64,000 bases of DNA from Pseudomonas sp. FP198. Lineage in GTDB: Bacteria; Pseudomonadota; Gammaproteobacteria; Pseudomonadales; Pseudomonadaceae. Position 1 is the first letter of the stretch. Each line of letters starts with the position of its first letter. The notes under the pieces were generated by a model. The model did not search any database. It was not told where the DNA came from and was given only the letters and a program-made list of their open reading frames with translations. The stretch covers positions 4,332,501-4,396,500 of the forward strand of contig NZ_CP117452.1 of NCBI RefSeq assembly GCF_030687895.1. The letters are read 5' to 3'. The position numbers were made by a program, and so were the translations under genes. Below are positions 45,690 to 55,482 of this stretch, one piece after another.

Positions 45690-46505
45690 TCAGGCGCGGC
45701 CAGTATCAAGCAGGAAATCCAATACCCGCGCGCTGAACGCGGCGCCGGCCTGGACGTTGGACAAGTGCGCGGCATGAAACTCGGCGTATTCGGCGCCCTC
45801 GACCCGCTCTTGGATAAACCGTCCGCCCGCTGGCGGCGTCACGGCATCTTCGGTGCCAGCGATCACCAGCAATGGCACACGGATCAGCGATAGCTGCTCA
45901 CGGAAATCGGCATCGCGCACTGCGGCGCAGTTGGCCGCATAGCCTTGGGGCGAGGTCGCCGCCAGCATGTCGGTAATTTTTTCCGCCGTCGCCGGATGGG
46001 CCTTGGCGAAATCCGGCGTGAACCAGCGGGCAATCGACGCATCACGCAACGCTATCATCGCCGCCTTGCCATCACGCAGCACGGTTTCGATGCGCGGGTT
46101 CCACATCGAAGGGTCGCCAATCTTCGCGGCGGTGTTGCACACCACCAGTTTGTGCAGGCGCTCGCCGGCGTTGATTCCCAGCCACTGGCCGATCAGGCCA
46201 CCCATGGACAGGCCGCAGAAATGCACCTTGTCGATGTCCAGCGCATCAAGCATCGCCAGCACGTCGCGGCCCAGCTGTTCGATGCTGTAGGGGCCCTCGG
46301 TGACCAGCGACCGGCCGTGACCACGGGTGTCGAAACGCAAGACCCGAAAGTGTTCGCTGAACGCCGCGACCTGCTCGTCCCACATATGCAAATCGGTGCC
46401 CAGGGAGTTGGAGAGCACCAGCACCGGGGCGTCTTGCGGCCCGTCCAATCGCCGCTCATCAAAACAATAGTTCAGATCGCCCTCGGCGAGTTTGACCAAT
46501 CCCAC
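45690..46505 (-). CDS. pcaD: 3-oxoadipate enol-lactonase
   Basis: Hydrolyses beta-ketoadipate enol-lactone to beta-ketoadipate. A 271-residue alpha/beta hydrolase with nucleophile GLSMGG near residue 98, acid Asp in GTEDAVTPP and the His in EFHAAHLSNVQ. The start is GTG at 46505 behind AAGGAG. It lies between pcaB and pcaC, the usual order. Confidence 0.93.
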   Translation of the reverse strand: MGLVKLAEGDLNYCFDERRLDGPQDAPVLVLSNSLGTDLHMWDEQVAAFSEHFRVLRFDTRGHGRSLVTEGPYSIEQLGRDVLAMLDALDIDKVHFCGLSMGGLIGQWLGINAGERLHKLVVCNTAAKIGDPSMWNPRIETVLRDGKAAMIALRDASIARWFTPDFAKAHPATAEKITDMLAATSPQGYAANCAAVRDADFREQLSLIRVPLLVIAGTEDAVTPPAGGRFIQERVEGAEYAEFHAAHLSNVQAGAAFSARVLDFLLDTGRA

Positions 46506-46517
46506 AACAATCTCCTT

Positions 46518-47882
46518 TCAGGCATTCAAGGCAAGGTGTTCGGCCACCGCTCGGGCAACCCAGGCCTGGGCTTGTCCGAGGTAGTGGGCCGGGTCGAGCA
46601 GATGATCAAGCTCGGTCGCGGATAACTGCGCGGTGACCTGGGCTTCTTCCCCCAGCACCTCGCGCAAATGCCGTTGTTCGGCCACCGCGCGCTTGCAGCA
46701 TTGCTCCAGCAGATGATGCGCGGTGTCGCGACCAACCCGCTGGGCCAGGACGATGCTGACGGCTTCGGCCAGCACCAGCCCTTGGGTCAGTTCCAGGTTG
46801 CGGGCCATGCGCGTCGCATCCACTTCCAGCCCTTCGGCCAGCAGTCGCGCCTGTTGCAGCGCACCGGACACCAGGCAGCAGATGTCCGGCAGGGTTTCCC
46901 ATTCGGCATGCCACAGGCCGAGGCTGCGCTCATGTTCCTGAGGCATGGCGCTGAACAGCGTCGACAACAGACCGGGGACGCGCGTCGCAGCGCCGATCAA
47001 CACCGCCGCGCCCACCGGGTTGCGCTTGTGGGGCATGGTCGACGAACCGCCTTTGCCCGGTGCCGACGGTTCGAACGCCTCGCCTGCCTCGGTCTGCATC
47101 AACAGGCTGACGTCGCGCCCCAGTTTGCCCAGGCTGCCGGCGATCAAGCCCAGCACCGCGCCGAACTCCACCAAGCGATCGCGCTGGGTGTGCCAAGGCT
47201 GCTCCGGCAGGTTCAGTTGCAGCTCGGCGGCCAAGGCTTCGGCCACCGGCAGCGCCTGTTCCCCCAGGGCGGCGAGAGTCCCGGAGGCGCCGCCAAATTG
47301 CAGCACCAACAGGCGTGGCTTGAGCTCCCGCAGGCGCTGGCGACTGCGCGTGACGGCCCCCAGCCAGCCGGCGATTTTCATCCCCAGGGTGACCGGCGTG
47401 GCGTGTTGCAGCCAGGTGCGCCCGGCCAGCGGCGTGGCGGCGTAACGTTCGGCTTGTCGAGCCAGGGTGACGGCCAGTTGCGCCAGTTCACCTTCGATCA
47501 GTCCGAGCGCCTGGCGCAGTTGCAGCACCAAGCCACTGTCCATCACGTCCTGGCTGGTTGCGCCCAAGTGCACGTAGCGCTCGGCCTCGGCGCTCTCGGC
47601 AGCGATGCGCTTGCCCAACGCCTTGACCAGCGGGATCGCCGAATTGCCGGCGCTGGCAATCGCTTCGCTCAACGCCGAAAAGTCGTACAGCTGAGCGCGA
47701 CAGGCATTCCCGATCGGCGCCACCGCCTCCTGGGGGATCAGCCCAACCCGCGCCTCGGCCCGGGCCAGCGCCGCCTCAAAGTCGAGCATCGCCTGCACAC
47801 GCCCCGCATCGCAGAACACTTCGCGCATGTCGCGGGCGGTGAAGTAGGCATCGAACAGCTGATTGCCCGGTCGTTCGCTCAT
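46518..47882 (-). CDS. pcaB: 3-carboxy-cis,cis-muconate cycloisomerase
   Basis: Cyclises beta-carboxymuconate to 4-carboxymuconolactone. The 454-residue protein belongs to the fumarase/aspartase superfamily, with the signature GGSSTMPHKRNPVG near residues 274-286 and the tract HLGATSQDVMDSGL. The ATG at 47882 has AAGGAC upstream. A 189-base gap with a REP pair separates it from pcaT. Confidence 0.94.
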   Translation of the reverse strand: MSERPGNQLFDAYFTARDMREVFCDAGRVQAMLDFEAALARAEARVGLIPQEAVAPIGNACRAQLYDFSALSEAIASAGNSAIPLVKALGKRIAAESAEAERYVHLGATSQDVMDSGLVLQLRQALGLIEGELAQLAVTLARQAERYAATPLAGRTWLQHATPVTLGMKIAGWLGAVTRSRQRLRELKPRLLVLQFGGASGTLAALGEQALPVAEALAAELQLNLPEQPWHTQRDRLVEFGAVLGLIAGSLGKLGRDVSLLMQTEAGEAFEPSAPGKGGSSTMPHKRNPVGAAVLIGAATRVPGLLSTLFSAMPQEHERSLGLWHAEWETLPDICCLVSGALQQARLLAEGLEVDATRMARNLELTQGLVLAEAVSIVLAQRVGRDTAHHLLEQCCKRAVAEQRHLREVLGEEAQVTAQLSATELDHLLDPAHYLGQAQAWVARAVAEHLALNA

Positions 47883-47938
47883 AAACAGTCCTTCGAAAAA
47901 TGGGAAGCCTCTATGGCCAGATATTCCTGTGGCGAGGG

Positions 47939-48054
47939 GATTTATCCCCGCTGGGCTGCACAGCAGCCCCAAACAGTCGACTCGATCTGCCTGACACACC
48001 GAGTTGCGGATCAGGGGCGCTTCGCACCCCAACGGGGATGAATCCCCTCGCCAC
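47939..48054. repeat. REP pair inside the pca gene row
   Basis: GTGGCGAGGGGATTTATCCC and its facing arm (GGGGATGAATCCCCTCGCCAC, given here in parts: GGGGATGAATCCCC then TCGCCAC) belong to the family seen at 4639, here between pcaT and pcaB. Confidence 0.85.
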
Positions 48055-48071
48055 AATGAATCAACCAAGCC

Positions 48072-49367
48072 TTAAAGATCGTGGTGCAAATACGCCGGTT
48101 GTTTTGGCAGCCGCAGGCTGAACAGGAACGCAACGACCATCATCACCGTGACATACCAATAAAAGGCGTTTTCCATACCTTGGGCTTTCAGGCTCAAGGC
48201 AACGTACTCGGCCGAACCGCCAAAAATCGCGTTCGCCACCGCGTAGGCCAACCCTACTCCCAGCGCCCGCACTTCTGGTGGAAACATTTCGGCTTTCACC
48301 AGGCCACTGATGGAGGTGTAGAAGCTGACGATCGCCAAGGCGAAGGTGATCAGGACAAACGCCAGGAACGGGTTGCTGGTGCTTTTTAGCGTCAGCAGAA
48401 TCGGCACGGTGCACAACGCCCCCAGCCCGCCGAACCAGAGCATGGAGTTACGCCGGCCAATCTTGTCCGCGAGCATGCCGAACAGCGGTTGCATGCACAT
48501 GTAGAGAAACAGCGCGCCGGTCATGATGTAACTGGCGGTCTTGGCATGCAGGCCGGCGGTGTTCACCAGGTACTTCTGCATGTAAGTGGTGAAGGTGTAG
48601 AAAATCAGCGAACCGCCGGCGGTGTAGCCCAGCACGGTGATGAACGCGGCCTTGTGGTCGCGAAACAGCGCAGCGATGCTGCCGGCGTCCTTGTTTTCGC
48701 GCATTTCCTTGCTGGAGGTTTCCTTCAGGGACCGGCGCAGGAACAGGGAAATCAACGCGGCGGCGGCGCCCACCACGAACGGGATTCGCCAACCGTAAGC
48801 GCGCAGTTCGTCTTCGCTGAGAAACTGCTGCAGGATCACCACCAGCGACACCGCCAAAAGCTGTCCGCCGATCAGCGTCACGTACTGGAACGAGGCAAAA
48901 AAGCCGCGTTGCCCCTTGAGGGCGACTTCGCTCATGTAGGTCGCGGTCGTGCCGTACTCGCCGCCCACCGACAGGCCTTGCAGCAGGCGAGCGAACAGCA
49001 GCAGCACCGGCGCCCAGACGCCGATGTCCTTGTAGGTGGGCAGGCAGGCGATGAGCAACGAGCCGAAGCACATCATCATCACCGAGATCATCATTGAATT
49101 CTTGCGCCCGTGACGGTCCGCTACCCGGCCGAAAATCCAGCCGCCAATGGGCCGCATCAGGAACCCGGCGGCGAATACCCCCGCCGTGTTGACCAGTTGC
49201 ACCGTCGGATTGTCCGATGGGAAAAACGCCGGGGCGAAATAAATCGCGCAGAACGCATAGACGTAGAAGTCGAACCATTCGACCAGGTTGCCGGATGAGG
49301 CACCGACGATGGCGAAGATGCGCTTGCTGCGTTCTTCGCCGGTGTAGTGGCTGATTGGGGTGGTCAT
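48072..49367 (-). CDS. pcaT: Dicarboxylate/beta-ketoadipate MFS transporter PcaT
   Basis: A 431-residue inner membrane symporter of the metabolite:H+ branch of the MFS with 12 segments. [18 protein letters not shown] is the loop 2-3 signature and [17 protein letters not shown] is typical of KgtP-like carriers. In P. putida PcaT brings in beta-ketoadipate or dicarboxylates. Position between pcaG and pcaB supports the name. Confidence 0.88.
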   Translation of the reverse strand: MTTPISHYTGEERSKRIFAIVGASSGNLVEWFDFYVYAFCAIYFAPAFFPSDNPTVQLVNTAGVFAAGFLMRPIGGWIFGRVADRHGRKNSMMISVMMMCFGSLLIACLPTYKDIGVWAPVLLLFARLLQGLSVGGEYGTTATYMSEVALKGQRGFFASFQYVTLIGGQLLAVSLVVILQQFLSEDELRAYGWRIPFVVGAAAALISLFLRRSLKETSSKEMRENKDAGSIAALFRDHKAAFITVLGYTAGGSLIFYTFTTYMQKYLVNTAGLHAKTASYIMTGALFLYMCMQPLFGMLADKIGRRNSMLWFGGLGALCTVPILLTLKSTSNPFLAFVLITFALAIVSFYTSISGLVKAEMFPPEVRALGVGLAYAVANAIFGGSAEYVALSLKAQGMENAFYWYVTVMMVVAFLFSLRLPKQPAYLHHDL

Positions 49368-49442
49368 GGGTTAATCACTCGTTGGGGACTGACGAAGTCT
49401 AGACATACTTCGTAACACTCCCGTTCCACAGTCTTGCCTCCC

Positions 49443-49571
49443 GTGGCGAGGGAGCTTGCTCCCGCTCGGCTGCGTAGCAGTCGCAAAACCAGGCTGCGCG
49501 CTGCTTTGATACACCGCGTCGCCTGCCATGGGCTTGCTGCGCAAGCCAGCGGGAGCAAGCTCCCTCGCCAC
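49443..49571. repeat. REP pair between pcaG and pcaT
   Basis: GTGGCGAGGGAGCTTGCTCC and GAGCAAGCTCCCTCGCCAC face each other around a 90-base GC-rich middle that also pairs in part. Confidence 0.88.
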
Positions 49572-49583
49572 GGGGGTTTTCAA

Positions 49584-50150
49584 TCAGTAATCGAAGAACA
49601 CTGTCTCGGCATCCGTGCCCTGGAGAATCACGTTCCACTGGTAAACACCCGATGCATCGGGCCTGGCCACGATGGTGTCGCGACGCTCCTCGGGTACGCA
49701 GGCCAGCAGTGGATCAGCTTCGTTGGCGGGTTCGTCGGCGAAATAGATGCGCGTCAACAGGTGCTTGACCAACCCGCGAGCGAATACCAGCACGACAAGA
49801 TGCGGCGCCTGGGTCGTACCGCCCAACCCCGGCACGGTGCCCGGCTTGATGGTGGTGAAGCGGAACCGCCCTTCGGCATCCACCGGCACCCGGCCGAAAC
49901 CGTCGAAATGCGGGTCCAGCGGTTTGTCCTGATCGTCTTCCGGGTGAGCGTATTTACCGGCGGCGTTGGCTTGCCAGACTTCCAGCATGGCGTCGTTGAC
50001 GAACTGGCCGTTGCCGTCGATCACTTGCCCGGTGATCGCCACCCGCTGGCCGAGCGTCTGGGCGTCGGTCAGGTCTTCGCGATTCAGCCACGTCAGGCCG
50101 ATGTGGTAGTAAGGCCCGACGGTATGGGACGTAGTGGCGTTGAGCGTCAT
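49584..50150 (-). CDS. pcaG: Protocatechuate 3,4-dioxygenase alpha subunit
   Basis: The 188-residue alpha subunit pairs with PcaH in the intradiol ring-cleaving dioxygenase. TVGPYYHIGL and MLEVWQANAAGKYAHPEDD are typical, and the iron ligands expected in the beta subunit are absent, as normal for alpha. It begins one base after the pcaH stop. Confidence 0.94.
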   Translation of the reverse strand: MTLNATTSHTVGPYYHIGLTWLNREDLTDAQTLGQRVAITGQVIDGNGQFVNDAMLEVWQANAAGKYAHPEDDQDKPLDPHFDGFGRVPVDAEGRFRFTTIKPGTVPGLGGTTQAPHLVVLVFARGLVKHLLTRIYFADEPANEADPLLACVPEERRDTIVARPDASGVYQWNVILQGTDAETVFFDY

Positions 50151-50151
50151 C

Positions 50152-50856
50152 TTATTTCTCCATCGGCGTGGCTTCGCGGCCGCGCAAGACGATGTCCCAG
50201 CGATAACCGAGGGCGTAGTGAGGAATGGTTTTTTCCAGGTCGAAGCTGGCGATCAAGCGTTCCTTGGCACGGGTGTCCGGCACGCAGTTGTAGATCGGGT
50301 CGTATTCCAGCAACGGATCACCGGGGAAATACATCTGCGTGACCAGGCGCGTCAGGATGCTCGGCCCGAACAATGAAAAATGGATATGCGCCGGGCGCCA
50401 GGCGTTGTGGTGGTTGCCCCACGGATAGGCGCCGGGCTTGATGGTCTGGAACTGATACCCGCCATCGGCATCGGTCACGGTGCGACCGGTGCCGGTGAAG
50501 TTCGGGTCCAGCGGCGCATCGTGGTTGTCACGGTCGTGGTTGTAGCGACCGGCGGCGTTGGCCTGCCAGATCTCGATCAGGATGCCCGGCACCGGCTCGC
50601 CGTGCTCATCGAGCACGCGCCCGTGAATGATGATCCGTTCACCCAGCGGCTCACCGGCATGCTGGGCGGTCAGGTCATGGTCCTTCTCCTGAAGACGATC
50701 AGCACCTACGGTCGGCCCGGTGATTTCCGACAATGAATGGGGCAGGTACACCAACGGCTTTGACGGCGAGCGCAGGTTGGTGGACTGGTACGGCGGGTGC
50801 AGATACTCCGGCTGAGTGCCCGCTTGAGGGCGACGGTAACCAGGCTTGTCAGTCAT
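50152..50856 (-). CDS. pcaH: Protocatechuate 3,4-dioxygenase beta subunit
   Basis: The 234-residue iron-binding subunit that cleaves protocatechuate to 3-carboxymuconate. The ferric ligands are visible as Tyr in GRYNHDRDN (about residue 104), Tyr in KPGAYPWGN (about 143) and the two His of RPAHIHFS (about 155-157). It starts 37 bases after pcaF, on the same strand. Confidence 0.95.
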   Translation of the reverse strand: MTDKPGYRRPQAGTQPEYLHPPYQSTNLRSPSKPLVYLPHSLSEITGPTVGADRLQEKDHDLTAQHAGEPLGERIIIHGRVLDEHGEPVPGILIEIWQANAAGRYNHDRDNHDAPLDPNFTGTGRTVTDADGGYQFQTIKPGAYPWGNHHNAWRPAHIHFSLFGPSILTRLVTQMYFPGDPLLEYDPIYNCVPDTRAKERLIASFDLEKTIPHYALGYRWDIVLRGREATPMEK

Positions 50857-50893
50857 GCAGCATTCCTCGGTTTCTTATTGGTAGGACGACCCG

Positions 50894-52096
50894 TCAGACG
50901 CGTTCGATAGCCAGTGCCAGGCCTTGGCCGACGCCAACGCACATGGTCGCCAGGCCTTTCTTGCCGCCGGTCTTTTCCAGATGATGCAGCGCTGTCATTA
51001 CCAGCCGCGCCCCGCTCATGCCCAGTGGATGGCCCAAGGCAATGGCGCCACCGTTCGGATTGACCTGCGGTGCATCGTCCGCCAGCCCAAGCTCGCGCAG
51101 CACCGCCAGGCCCTGGCTGGCAAAGGCTTCGTTAAGCTCGATCACGTCAAAATCGGCGACCGCCAGGCCCAGGCGCTCAGTCAGTTTGCGCACCGCCGGC
51201 ACCGGGCCGATGCCCATCACCCGTGGCGCGACGCCGGCGCTGGCCATGCCCAGCACTCTGGCCCTGGGAGTCAGGCCGTGTTTCTTCACCGCTTCGGCGG
51301 ACGCGAGGATCAGCGCCGCCGCCCCGTCATTCACGCCCGAGGCGTTGCCGGCGGTCACGGTCTTGTCGGGGCCGTTGACCGGTTTGAGTCGGCCCAAGGT
51401 TTCCAACGTGGTGTCGGCGCGTGGATGCTCGTCCTGCTCGACCACGGTTTCGCCCTTTTTGTGGGCGATGCGAACCGGCACGATTTCTTCGGCAAAAAAT
51501 CCCGCCGCCTGGGCCGCCGCCGCACGCTGCTGGCTGCGCACGGCAAAGGCGTCTTGATCTGCGCGGGACACCGCGTAGTCATCCGCCACGTTATCAGCGG
51601 TCTGCGGCATTGCATCAACGCCGTACTGGGCTTTCATCAGCGGGTTGATGAAGCGCCAACCAATGGTCGTGTCCTCCAGCTTCATGTTGCGCGAGAACGC
51701 CGCATCGGCCTTGCCCATCACGAACGGCGCGCGGGACATCGATTCGACGCCGCCAGCGATGGCCAGCTCCATTTCGCCGCTGGCAATGGCGCGGAACGCC
51801 GTGCCGATGGCGTCCATGCCCGAGGCGCAGAGGCGGTTGACGGTCACGCCGGGGATGCTCTCCGGCAGACCGGCCAGCAACAAGGCCATGCGCGCGACGT
51901 TGCGGTTGTCTTCACCGGCCTGGTTGGCGCAGCCGAGGAACACTTCGTCCACCGCGCGCCAGTCCACCGATGGGTTGCGTTCCATCAGCGCCTTGATCGG
52001 CACGGCCGCCAGGTCATCGGCACGCACCGCGGAGAGGCTGCCGCCGAACCGGCCGATGGGGGTTCGAATCGCGTCACAGATAAAAACGTCGCGCAT
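50894..52096 (-). CDS. pcaF: Beta-ketoadipyl-CoA thiolase
   Basis: Splits beta-ketoadipyl-CoA into succinyl-CoA and acetyl-CoA. The 400-residue thiolase has the active Cys in [12 protein letters not shown] near residue 90, NEAFASQ, and [11 protein letters not shown] with the catalytic His. The second Cys is in TMCVGVGQG at the end. Its ATG directly abuts the TGA of pcaJ, so the two are translated together. The succession I-J-F-H-G makes a single likely operon. Confidence 0.94.
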   Translation of the reverse strand: MRDVFICDAIRTPIGRFGGSLSAVRADDLAAVPIKALMERNPSVDWRAVDEVFLGCANQAGEDNRNVARMALLLAGLPESIPGVTVNRLCASGMDAIGTAFRAIASGEMELAIAGGVESMSRAPFVMGKADAAFSRNMKLEDTTIGWRFINPLMKAQYGVDAMPQTADNVADDYAVSRADQDAFAVRSQQRAAAAQAAGFFAEEIVPVRIAHKKGETVVEQDEHPRADTTLETLGRLKPVNGPDKTVTAGNASGVNDGAAALILASAEAVKKHGLTPRARVLGMASAGVAPRVMGIGPVPAVRKLTERLGLAVADFDVIELNEAFASQGLAVLRELGLADDAPQVNPNGGAIALGHPLGMSGARLVMTALHHLEKTGGKKGLATMCVGVGQGLALAIERV

Positions 52097-52876
52097 TCAG
52101 GCTTCTCCTGGAGTCTGGCCGTGGGCCGCAGCGGTACGGGCCTCAAGGGCGCGCAATGCGCGCAACTCGACCTCGGTCGGTTCGGCGGTGGTCTGCACGT
52201 GGTCGGCGAAACGGATCGCCCAGCCAGTGGCGGCAATCACTTGCTCGCGGGTCACCCCGGGGTGCAGCGAAGTGACCACGAACTCATGGCTGCCGGCTTC
52301 CGGTTCCATGATGCACAGGTCAGTGATGATCCCTACGGGGCCGGCGCCCGGCAGGCCCAGGCGCTTGCGCGAATCACCGCCTTCGCCGTGACCGACCGAG
52401 GTGATGAAATCCAGCTTGTCGACAAACGAACGCGCCGATTGCTTGAGGATGATCAACACACTTTTCGCCGAGCCGGCGATTTCCGGCGCGCCACCGGCAC
52501 CCGGCAAGCGGACTTTCGGCTGATGATAATCGCCGACCACGGTGGTGTTGATGTTGCCGAACCGGTCCACCTGGGCCGCGCCGAGGAAGCCGACGTCGAT
52601 ACGCCCGCCCTGCAGCCAGTAGCGAAAAATCTCACCGGTGGGTACGACGGTGTCCGCGGTTTCCGCCAGTTCGCCGTCGCCGATGGACAGCGGCAATACG
52701 CTGGGCTTGGCGCCGATCGGACCGGACTCGTAGATCAGGACGACATCAGGCGACGAAGTCAGCCGCGCCAGGTTGGCCGCTTTCGACGGCAGGCCGATGC
52801 CAACGAAACACACGGCGTTGTTCTTCAGCCGACGGGCCGCGGCGACGGTCATCATTTCATTGGTGGAATAAGTCAT
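52097..52876 (-). CDS. pcaJ: 3-oxoadipate CoA-transferase subunit B
   Basis: The 259-residue catalytic subunit of beta-ketoadipate:succinyl-CoA transferase. The expected active Glu is in IYESGPIGAKP near residue 51. It starts within the stop codon of pcaI (ATGA overlap). Confidence 0.93.
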   Translation of the reverse strand: MTYSTNEMMTVAAARRLKNNAVCFVGIGLPSKAANLARLTSSPDVVLIYESGPIGAKPSVLPLSIGDGELAETADTVVPTGEIFRYWLQGGRIDVGFLGAAQVDRFGNINTTVVGDYHQPKVRLPGAGGAPEIAGSAKSVLIILKQSARSFVDKLDFITSVGHGEGGDSRKRLGLPGAGPVGIITDLCIMEPEAGSHEFVVTSLHPGVTREQVIAATGWAIRFADHVQTTAEPTEVELRALRALEARTAAAHGQTPGEA

Positions 52877-53733
52877 GGTTTCACCTGCGAAGCGGCCGCC
52901 AGCCGGGCCTGGAATTCACTGAAGTCCCTGGTGCCATGGATGTACTCGTCAATCCATGCGGTAAATGTCTCACGGTCCCGGGCGATAGGATCCCACGCCT
53001 GGTAGAAACGATTGTCACGCTCGGTGTAGCCGTGAGCGTAGGACGGATGCGCGCCACCCGGTACGTGACACACCGCGCTCAAGGCCCAGGTTGGCAGCAC
53101 GCAAGCATTCATCGGGGCATTCAGGTCGTCGACGATTTCTTCCACGGTGACGATGCAACGCTTGGCCGCCAGGGCCGCTTCTTTCTGCACACCGAGGATG
53201 CCCCACAGCAACACGTTGCCCTTGCGGTCGGCCTTCTGTGCGTGGATCACGGTAACGTCCGGCCGCACCGACGGCACGGCGGCAAGCACTTCCCCGGTGA
53301 AGGGACAGGTGACGCTCTTGATCAGCGGATTGACCTTCGGCAGGTCGGAGCCGGCGTAGGCCCGAAGTACCGCGAACGGCAGGCCGGAGGCGCCGGCAAC
53401 GTAGGCATTGGCCAGGTCGGCGTGGCTGTGCTCCTCGATCTCCAGCGGATGCGGCCATTGTTTTTCGACCGCATCGCGCAGCCGGTGCAAGGAACCCACG
53501 CCAGGATTGCCGCCCCAGGAAAAAATCAGTTTGCGAGCACAACCGGCGCCGATCAACTGGTCGTAGATCAGGTCAGGCGTCATGCGCACCAGGGTCAGGT
53601 CCTTCTTGCCCTGACGAATGATTTCATGACCCGCCGCCGTCGGGATCAGGTGCGTGAAGCCTTCGAGCGCGACGGTGTCGCCGTCGTTGACGAACTGCTT
53701 CACCGCGTCGTGCAGCGAAAGGATTTCAGCCAT
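52873..53733 (-). CDS. pcaI: 3-oxoadipate CoA-transferase subunit A
   Basis: The 286-residue A subunit with the CoA-transferase family I fold (DGDTVALEGFTHLIPTAAGHE; FSWGGNPGVGSLHRLRDAVEK). It transfers CoA from succinyl-CoA to beta-ketoadipate with PcaJ. The ATG at 53733 follows GGGAG. The upstream 33-codon in-frame extension was rejected because it runs through the promoter region. Confidence 0.93.
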   Translation of the reverse strand: MAEILSLHDAVKQFVNDGDTVALEGFTHLIPTAAGHEIIRQGKKDLTLVRMTPDLIYDQLIGAGCARKLIFSWGGNPGVGSLHRLRDAVEKQWPHPLEIEEHSHADLANAYVAGASGLPFAVLRAYAGSDLPKVNPLIKSVTCPFTGEVLAAVPSVRPDVTVIHAQKADRKGNVLLWGILGVQKEAALAAKRCIVTVEEIVDDLNAPMNACVLPTWALSAVCHVPGGAHPSYAHGYTERDNRFYQAWDPIARDRETFTAWIDEYIHGTRDFSEFQARLAAASQVKP

Positions 53734-53831
53734 GGGGCAGGCTCCCGTTATCCAGTAGACCGACATGAAAAAAAGGCGCGAGGTCCAGCGCCTGGGTGAC
53801 TGAAGATTAAGCCGGGGAAAAATGCCAAACA

Positions 53832-53865
53832 ATCCGATAATCGACAGAGTGTTCGTTTATCGAAC
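53832..53865 (-). promoter_or_regulatory. PcaR-like sites upstream of pcaI
   Basis: On the minus strand, GTTCGATAAACGAAC (53865-53851) is a palindromic PcaR-type site. A second weaker box, TGTCGATTATCGGAT (53846-53832), lies next to it. They begin 98 bases before the pcaI start. Confidence 0.7.
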
Positions 53866-53910
53866 AGATTGTTGCGTAGCTATCGATTTACTCAAGTTCA
53901 TAAAGCCCCC

Positions 53911-54000
53911 TGTGGGAGCGAGCTTGCTCGCGATGGCGTCGTGTCAACTTGCATAGATGTTGAATGAGCCACCGCTATCGCGAGCAAGCTCGCTCCCACA
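53911..54000. repeat. REP pair between pcaK and pcaI
   Basis: Facing TGTGGGAGCGAGCTTGCTCG and GAGCAAGCTCGCTCCCACA arms with a 50-base middle. Confidence 0.9.
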
Positions 54001-54026
54001 GGGATTTGAGCAAAAATGCCGCTGGC

Positions 54027-55373
54027 TCAGGTCGCATCCGCATGGCTGACCATGCCTTTGATAACGACCGCCGCGGTCGCCAATGCCGCTGGAATCACCA
54101 GCGCGGTCAGGACCTGTTCGAAGTTCCAGCCCAACCCCAACAACGTCGCGCCCATCCACGCGCCAAGAATCGCGCCGAACCGGCCGATACCCAGCATCCA
54201 CGACACCCCGGTGGCCCGGCCCTGGGTTGGGTAGAAGCGCGCCGCCAGGGACGGCATTGCCGATTGCGCGCCGTTGACGCACATGCCGGCCACCAGCACC
54301 AGGGTGGCGAGCAAGGTAATGTTGCCCAGGCTCTGCCCCACTGCGTAGGCAAATACCCCGGCCATCAGGTAGAAAATGCCGATGACCTTGTGCGGATTGA
54401 AGCGGTCCATCGCCCAACCCACCCCGACTGCGCTCAACACGCCGCCGAACTGAAACAACGCGCCGATGAACGCCGCCTGCTCCATGCTCGCGCCGCTGTC
54501 GCGCATCAGGGTCGGCAGCCAACTGGTCAGCAGATAGACGATCACCAGCCCCATGAAATACGTCAGCCACAACAACAAGGTGCCGGCGCTGTAGGTACCG
54601 GAAAAGATCACCGCCAGCACATTGCGCGCTTTTACGGTCTTTTGTTCAGGCACGCTGAAGCTGGCCGCCTGGGCGATGGTCGGCGGGTCGATCGGCGCCA
54701 GGGTCTTGCGTACCTTGTCGGTGCCACGGTTACGCACCACCAGGTAACGCGCCGACTCCGGCAGCCAGAACACCAGCACCACCGCCAGGATCAACGGCAG
54801 CACGCCGCCGATCAGCAGCAAGCTGTGCCAGCCGAACGCCGGTATCAGCTTGGCGGAGATGAAACCGCCGCCGGCCATGCCCAGGTTGAAGCCGCAGAAC
54901 ATGCTGGTGACCAGCAGCGACTTCTTGCGTTCCGGGGTGTATTCCGAGAGCAAGGTCGTGGCATTCGGCATCCCGGCCCCCAATCCCAGGCCGGTCAGGA
55001 AACGCAGCACCAGCAGTTGGTCGACGTTGGTACAGAAGGCCGAGGCCAGGCTGAAAGCGCCGAACAACACGACCGCCCCCACCAATACGATTTTTCGTCC
55101 GAAACGGTCAGCCAAAGGGCCGGAACCCAGTGCGCCGAATACCATGCCGATCAGTGCGGCGCTCATCACCGGGCCAAGGCTGGCCCGATTGATGCCCCAA
55201 TCCTGGGAAAGCGCCGGGGCGATGAATCCCATGGCCGCGGTGTCGAGGCCATCGAGGAAAACGATCAGGAAACAAAGAATGACCACTCGCCATTGGTAAC
55301 GAGAAATGGGCTGGGCATTGATGAAGGACTGCACATCGAGGCAGGTGCCTACGGAGGTCTGGGGCTGGTTCAT
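54027..55373 (-). CDS. pcaK: 4-hydroxybenzoate/protocatechuate transporter PcaK
   Basis: A 448-residue inner membrane aromatic acid:H+ symporter of the MFS. It carries FLDGLDTAAMGFIAPAL in helix 1, whose Asp residues are needed in PcaK, and GPLADRFGRKIV in the loop after helix 2. The length equals P. putida PcaK, which imports 4-hydroxybenzoate and protocatechuate. The start ATG at 55373 was chosen over an ORF extension of 21 codons into the promoter region that holds a PcaR-like site. Confidence 0.92.
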   Translation of the reverse strand: MNQPQTSVGTCLDVQSFINAQPISRYQWRVVILCFLIVFLDGLDTAAMGFIAPALSQDWGINRASLGPVMSAALIGMVFGALGSGPLADRFGRKIVLVGAVVLFGAFSLASAFCTNVDQLLVLRFLTGLGLGAGMPNATTLLSEYTPERKKSLLVTSMFCGFNLGMAGGGFISAKLIPAFGWHSLLLIGGVLPLILAVVLVFWLPESARYLVVRNRGTDKVRKTLAPIDPPTIAQAASFSVPEQKTVKARNVLAVIFSGTYSAGTLLLWLTYFMGLVIVYLLTSWLPTLMRDSGASMEQAAFIGALFQFGGVLSAVGVGWAMDRFNPHKVIGIFYLMAGVFAYAVGQSLGNITLLATLVLVAGMCVNGAQSAMPSLAARFYPTQGRATGVSWMLGIGRFGAILGAWMGATLLGLGWNFEQVLTALVIPAALATAAVVIKGMVSHADAT

Positions 55374-55464
55374 TTTATTTTTATTCCACGCAAGAAACGC
55401 CAGATGACGCTGCGCGACATTAATGAGCCCGGGCAAATACCGTCAATTCACCGAAGCGGAGTGT

Positions 55465-55479
55465 GTGCGTTTATCGAAC
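55465..55479 (-). promoter_or_regulatory. PcaR-like site before pcaK
   Basis: On the minus strand GTTCGATAAACGCAC (55479-55465) matches the PcaR consensus at 14 of 15 positions. It lies four bases beyond the end of pcaR and 92 bases before the pcaK start. Confidence 0.75.
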
Positions 55480-55482
55480 AGC

